NCBI GenBank assembly: GCA_019114415.1
Contig: DXFO01000007.1
Location: forward strand, 1 to 64,000
DNA: 64,000 nt
Direction of reading: 5' to 3'
From: Candidatus Gemmiger faecavium
GTDB taxonomy: Bacteria > Bacillota > Clostridia > Oscillospirales > Ruminococcaceae
The notes under the pieces were generated by a model that was given only the letters and a program-made list of their open reading frames with translations, was not told the DNA's origin and ran no database searches. The stretch's first letter is position 1; the number at the start of each line of letters is the position of its first letter. A program made the position numbers and the translations under genes. Positions 61,103-64,000 of this stretch are shown one piece after another.

Positions 61103-61747
61103 ATGAAACGCAATTTGACTGAACTGGTATTTATTCTGGACCGCAGCGGGTCCATGGAAGGGCTGGAGAAAGACACCATCGGCGGGTTCAACTCCATGAT
61201 CCGCAAACAAAAGGAGCAGCCCGGCGAGGCCTTTGTCTCCACCATCCTTTTCGATGACCGCACCCAGGTCCTCCATGACCGGGTCCGGCTGGAACAGGTC
61301 CGCCCCATCACCGAGCGGGAGTACTATGTCCGGGGCTGTACCGCCCTGCTGGACGCCGTGGGCGGGGCTATCCGCCATATCGGCAACATCCATAAGTATG
61401 CCCGCCCCGAGGACCGTCCCGAACACACGCTCTTTGTCATCACCACCGACGGCATGGAGAACGCCAGCCACCGCTATTCCGCCCCGCAGGTCCGGGAAAT
61501 GATCTGCCGCCAAAAAGAAAAATACGGCTGGGAGTTCCTGTTCCTGGGCGCCAACATCGACGCGGTGGAGACGGCGGGGAGCCTTGGCATCGCCCCCGAC
61601 CGGGCGGTGAACTATCACTGCGACAGTGCCGGCACCCGCCTCAATTATCAGGTAGTGAGCCAGGCCGTTGCCGCCGTCCGGTGCAGCGCCCCGCTGGACA
61701 AGCACTGGAAGGACGCCATTGAGGAAGATTTCCGCAAACGGAGATGA
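61103..61747 (+). CDS. von Willebrand factor A domain protein
   Basis: 214 residues. MIDAS motif DRSGSM (LVFILDRSGSMEGLEKD), with Thr in GCTALLDAVGGAI and Asp in VITTDGMENASH completing the metal site. This is the soluble bacterial vWA type (TerY-like), often part of signalling or stress modules. No signal peptide. The ATG at 61103 has GGAGAGGG upstream, just after the inverted-repeat element. It is on the same strand as the macro/DUF2200 operon. Confidence 0.87.
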   Translation: MKRNLTELVFILDRSGSMEGLEKDTIGGFNSMIRKQKEQPGEAFVSTILFDDRTQVLHDRVRLEQVRPITEREYYVRGCTALLDAVGGAIRHIGNIHKYARPEDRPEHTLFVITTDGMENASHRYSAPQVREMICRQKEKYGWEFLFLGANIDAVETAGSLGIAPDRAVNYHCDSAGTRLNYQVVSQAVAAVRCSAPLDKHWKDAIEEDFRKRR

Positions 61748-61874
61748 ATCCCGGACGACGCTGCGAAACCTTGCATCAAACCTTTTTGAGCAACCGTGCT
61801 ATAATGAAAGCACTGCTCCGGGAACGCCGGAGCCATTTGCAGCAGGGCGCGCTGCCGGGACAGGAGTGACAAAC

Positions 61875-62351
61875 ATGAAGTTTGACCGTGAACTTTTGGA
61901 GCAATACCATACGCTTTTGCAGACGACGGAGTTACAGCAGGGCTACCGGTAATTTGTGCAGTGGTTCCGGTATCTGCGCAGCGAACTGGAACGGCAGATG
62001 CCGGCTTTTCGGTTCCAGAACAGCATCACCGAAAACGCCATGGACTACGCATATTTTTCCTTTACCAGCCCGGAACTGAGAGAAAAAGGCCTGAAACTGG
62101 TGGTGGCTTTTGTCCATAAAACGTTTTGTCTGGAGCTTTGGCTGTCCGGCATCAATCGGGGCGCACAGTGCCGCTGGGCATCCCGGCTTCGGGACTGCCC
62201 CATGCCCATGGAACTTTCCCAGGACCCCGCCGCCACCGATTATCTGCTGCGCATGCCGGTGCAGGCGGTCTTTTCCGACGGCCAGACCGACGTGGCATCG
62301 GTACAAGCGGCAATCGATACGGTTTTGGGCCTTCTCGACCGGAAATCGTAA
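61875..62351 (+). pseudogene. DUF7000-like gene broken by one in-frame stop
   Basis: The frame starts at an ATG with GGAGTG upstream and codes 25 residues ending LQTTELQQGYR, then TAA (61950-61952). The same frame then continues without shift for 132 more residues (FVQWFRYLRSELERQMPAF, then MDYAYFSFTSPELREKGLKLVVAFVHKTF) to 62351. Both parts together read like a complete cytoplasmic protein of the DUF7000 type. A one-base change (for example CAA or GAA to TAA) explains the break. Either a recent pseudogene or a sequencing error. A TATAAT box is at 61799. Confidence 0.8.
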
Positions 62352-62360
62352 AGAAAGCGA

Positions 62361-62858
62361 TCAGAAAGGACCCAGGGTCCCATCCTGAATCCGCTGCTTC
62401 AGATCAAGCACCTTTTGCTCGATCTTCTCCATGACGGAAAGGAATTCCCCGTCCGCTTTGCCGCTGGGGTCATCCAGGCCCCAGTCCTCCCGGTGGGAGC
62501 AGGGCAGAGCGGGACACTGGACATTGCAGCCCATGGTGACCACAATGTCCACCGGCGGCAGATCCGCCAGGGACTTGCTGTGCTGGGTCTGCTCCATATC
62601 GATGCCGTGGACCTGCTTCATCAGGCGCACGGCATCGGGATTGATCTTCCCGCCCGGTTCGGTACCGGCGGAATAACTCTCAAACACATCTCCGGCCAGC
62701 TTTTTGCCCAGGGCCTCCGCCATCTGGCTGCGGCAGGAGTTGTGCACGCAGAGAAAAGCAACCTTGGGCCTTTTATGGCAGATGGCATACTCGCTGGTCT
62801 TATTCCGGGGCAGGGATTCCTGCGGCGCCTTGCAGATTGGGGCTTCTGCGGTGTTCAA
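62361..62858 (-). CDS. arsC: Arsenate reductase-like low-molecular-weight phosphatase
   Basis: 165 residues. The phosphatase P-loop C37-x5-R43 (FLCVHNSCRSQMAEAL) and the redox Cys region TMGCNVQCPALPC (C111, C115, C120) match thioredoxin-coupled ArsC. An extra N-terminal segment of about 30 residues precedes the family core. The start is a TTG at 62858 that overlaps the stop of the upstream gene by TTGA, with GGGAGGAG at the right distance. No arsR, arsB or acr3 is nearby, so a detoxification role is uncertain. Confidence 0.87.
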   Translation of the reverse strand: MNTAEAPICKAPQESLPRNKTSEYAICHKRPKVAFLCVHNSCRSQMAEALGKKLAGDVFESYSAGTEPGGKINPDAVRLMKQVHGIDMEQTQHSKSLADLPPVDIVVTMGCNVQCPALPCSHREDWGLDDPSGKADGEFLSVMEKIEQKVLDLKQRIQDGTLGPF

Positions 62859-63544
62859 AGTTCAGTCTCCTCCCATTTTTGCAGTACGGCAAGCTGTTCG
62901 GGGGTATGGAACCAGTGTTCCCCGCCATTCATCACGGTAAGCCTGACGTTTTGTTTCTCAGCGTATTCTTCCACGACCGTGCGGGGCGTCATGGTATCCA
63001 TGCTTCCGTAAAGGATGCGAACAGGACATTCCCAGTTGTTGACCGGATGCTCCCGCACCCAGCACAGATAGTTCCAGGACAGTGTCTGCCCGAAATCGGT
63101 GGGGATTTCCCCCTGTCGCTGCAGCTGTTCTTCCGTTACTCCGGCCCAGCCCATCATGGTCAGGATCAAATTCTCCATGTCCAGAATAGGGGAGACCAGC
63201 AAAGCGCGGTCCGGCGCGTCGATGGCAAGCATGGCAAAGTAAGCGCCGATGCTGTTTACCCGGACGGATACCGCCGTCCAGTGTGCCTCTGCCCAGGCCC
63301 GGGCCGCCCGGATATCCGGGACGGCGGTCCAGGGGGTCAGTTCCTCGCCCCGGTCCCTGCGGGCTCCGTGACCAGGCAGGTCAATGGAAAGCACCTGTAA
63401 CCCCTTGGGGCAGACTGCGCGGGCAAAGGCTTCCGCCTCTTCTTTGCAGCCCATCTGTCCGTGGAGAAACAGGTAACCCTGCTTGGATGGTTCCCCGTAC
63501 AAAATGGCGGGGATACCGTCAATTTCAAATGGCTCGATTTTCAT
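62855..63544 (-). CDS. Alpha/beta hydrolase
   Basis: 229 residues. The oxyanion region LFLHGQMG, the nucleophile elbow VNSIGAYFA (Ser near residue 97; the first Gly of GxSxG is Asn), the acid in YGSMDTMTP and the His in NGGEHWFHTPEQL complete the triad. The substrate is unknown. It overlaps both neighbours by four bases, so it is central to a three-gene operon. Confidence 0.87.
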   Translation of the reverse strand: MKIEPFEIDGIPAILYGEPSKQGYLFLHGQMGCKEEAEAFARAVCPKGLQVLSIDLPGHGARRDRGEELTPWTAVPDIRAARAWAEAHWTAVSVRVNSIGAYFAMLAIDAPDRALLVSPILDMENLILTMMGWAGVTEEQLQRQGEIPTDFGQTLSWNYLCWVREHPVNNWECPVRILYGSMDTMTPRTVVEEYAEKQNVRLTVMNGGEHWFHTPEQLAVLQKWEETEL

Positions 63545-64000
63545 TTGGATGCCTTTCTTTCTCTAAGCGTGGCGGCCATCCGTTCCAGTCCTGTTCCCAG
63601 CCCCTCAAAGCCCACGCACCGGGCAGGGCGGGTGTTGACGGCGTGGTCCAGCAGGGGTTGGGCCTGGCTGGAAGCGTCCAGACACAGGTCCAAGGCCAGC
63701 ACATCCTCCCAGGCCCGGTTGAGGAACGCCACTTCCCGGCGGCCGTGGGTGCGGGTGATTTGAACTTCCCCGGCCTGCCGCAGATACTCCTGCACCGCAT
63801 CGGGTGCAAACCCGGCGGCGGTCAGGCTGTCGGTCAGCCCTTCCCGGAACAGTCCGGGAATATCCGCCCACTGAAAAGGCGATACATCGTACCGCACAAA
63901 GGTGTAGCGGCTGTGGCAGTGGACGGCCAGCAGACAGTGCCGCCCCCGCAGGTCAATGATATGCAGATCCCAGCAAAACCGCCGGTCCGGCTCGATGCCG
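63541..64000 (-). CDS. Hypothetical protein, 5' end beyond the window
   Basis: The frame stays open to the right edge. The visible part (about 152 residues) begins GIEPDRRFCWDLHIIDLRGR and includes HCLLAVHCHSRYTFVRYDV and FQWADIPGLFREGLTDSLTAAG. It resembles the DUF6933-type proteins of Firmicutes, in which an N-terminal WH-L-I-R segment leads a helical domain, but I am not certain. A GTG at 63897 could start a shorter form, yet the upstream sequence is clearly coding. Its stop overlaps the hydrolase gene (ATGA). Confidence 0.65.
   Translation of the reverse strand, partial: GIEPDRRFCWDLHIIDLRGRHCLLAVHCHSRYTFVRYDVSPFQWADIPGLFREGLTDSLTAAGFAPDAVQEYLRQAGEVQITRTHGRREVAFLNRAWEDVLALDLCLDASSQAQPLLDHAVNTRPARCVGFEGLGTGLERMAATLRERKASK

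Noticed and set aside
62361-64000. An arsenic resistance operon
   Set aside because: Only an arsC-like gene is visible; neighbours are an alpha/beta hydrolase and an unrelated hypothetical protein, with no arsR or efflux gene.

Overview
The window is a contiguous stretch of a GC-rich, Gram-positive, endospore-lineage Clostridia chromosome, most likely Oscillospiraceae/Ruminococcaceae (Faecalibacterium/Subdoligranulum/Gemmiger-like). The evidence is strong AGGAGG ribosome sites, a T-box leader on thrS, RNase Y, sporulation genes (spoVAC, spoVAD, spoVAE, dpaA, dpaB), RpiR-controlled PTS operons, PyrK/PyrDB-type pyrimidine genes and high GC with long antisense open frames. Taxonomy is an inference; there is no rRNA gene here.

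Layout. 1-5 kb: a Cys-rich DUF1540 gene, thrS with its T-box, divergent rny. 5-11 kb: an MFS carrier, the spoVAC/spoVAD/spoVAE genes, an acetyltransferase, prmA and rsmE. 11-18 kb: an envelope and sporulation block with a small membrane protein, two tandem M23-like proteins that have lost their zinc ligands, dpaA-dpaB and a murA. 18-23 kb: ftsZ, a DivIVA-like coiled-coil protein and a GT-C-like membrane protein. 23-26 kb: an HD protein with a PC4-like protein, cysE and a PepSY lipoprotein. 25.6-37 kb: two adjacent sugar-import loci, each with an RpiR regulator facing a PTS operon that contains a sulfatase without a signal peptide. Locus A has EIIC, sulfatase, EIIA and EIIB. Locus B has EIIBC, sulfatase, GH1 phospho-glycosidase and a TSUP exporter. 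37-39.6 kb: a flavin-type oxidase and a two-component system. 39.7-49 kb: pyrC-pyrF-pyrK-pyrD, then pyrE-carA-carB. 49-55 kb: HU, a ParB-like/BMP fusion, a phosphoesterase, gpsA, a HAD phosphatase and an oxidoreductase. 55-64 kb: accessory genes, including a MarR/YczE pair, DUF368, a kinase/macro-domain/DUF2200 operon, a vWA protein behind a 164-bp inverted-repeat element, a gene broken by one in-frame stop, and an arsC cluster running off the edge.

How the parts work together. Loci A and B read as machinery for importing and phosphorylating sulfated disaccharides, removing sulfate in the cytoplasm, cleaving the phospho-glycoside and possibly exporting sulfur oxyanions. Both operons carry a perfect palindrome ending exactly 8 bp before the -35 box. 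The pyr operon begins with a 28-codon leader ORF whose stop codon abuts an intrinsic terminator with U-rich sequence before it. That is the layout of translation-coupled, UTP-sensing attenuation as in enterobacterial pyrBI rather than the PyrR type expected in Firmicutes.

All assignments come from reading the sequence; no database search was run.
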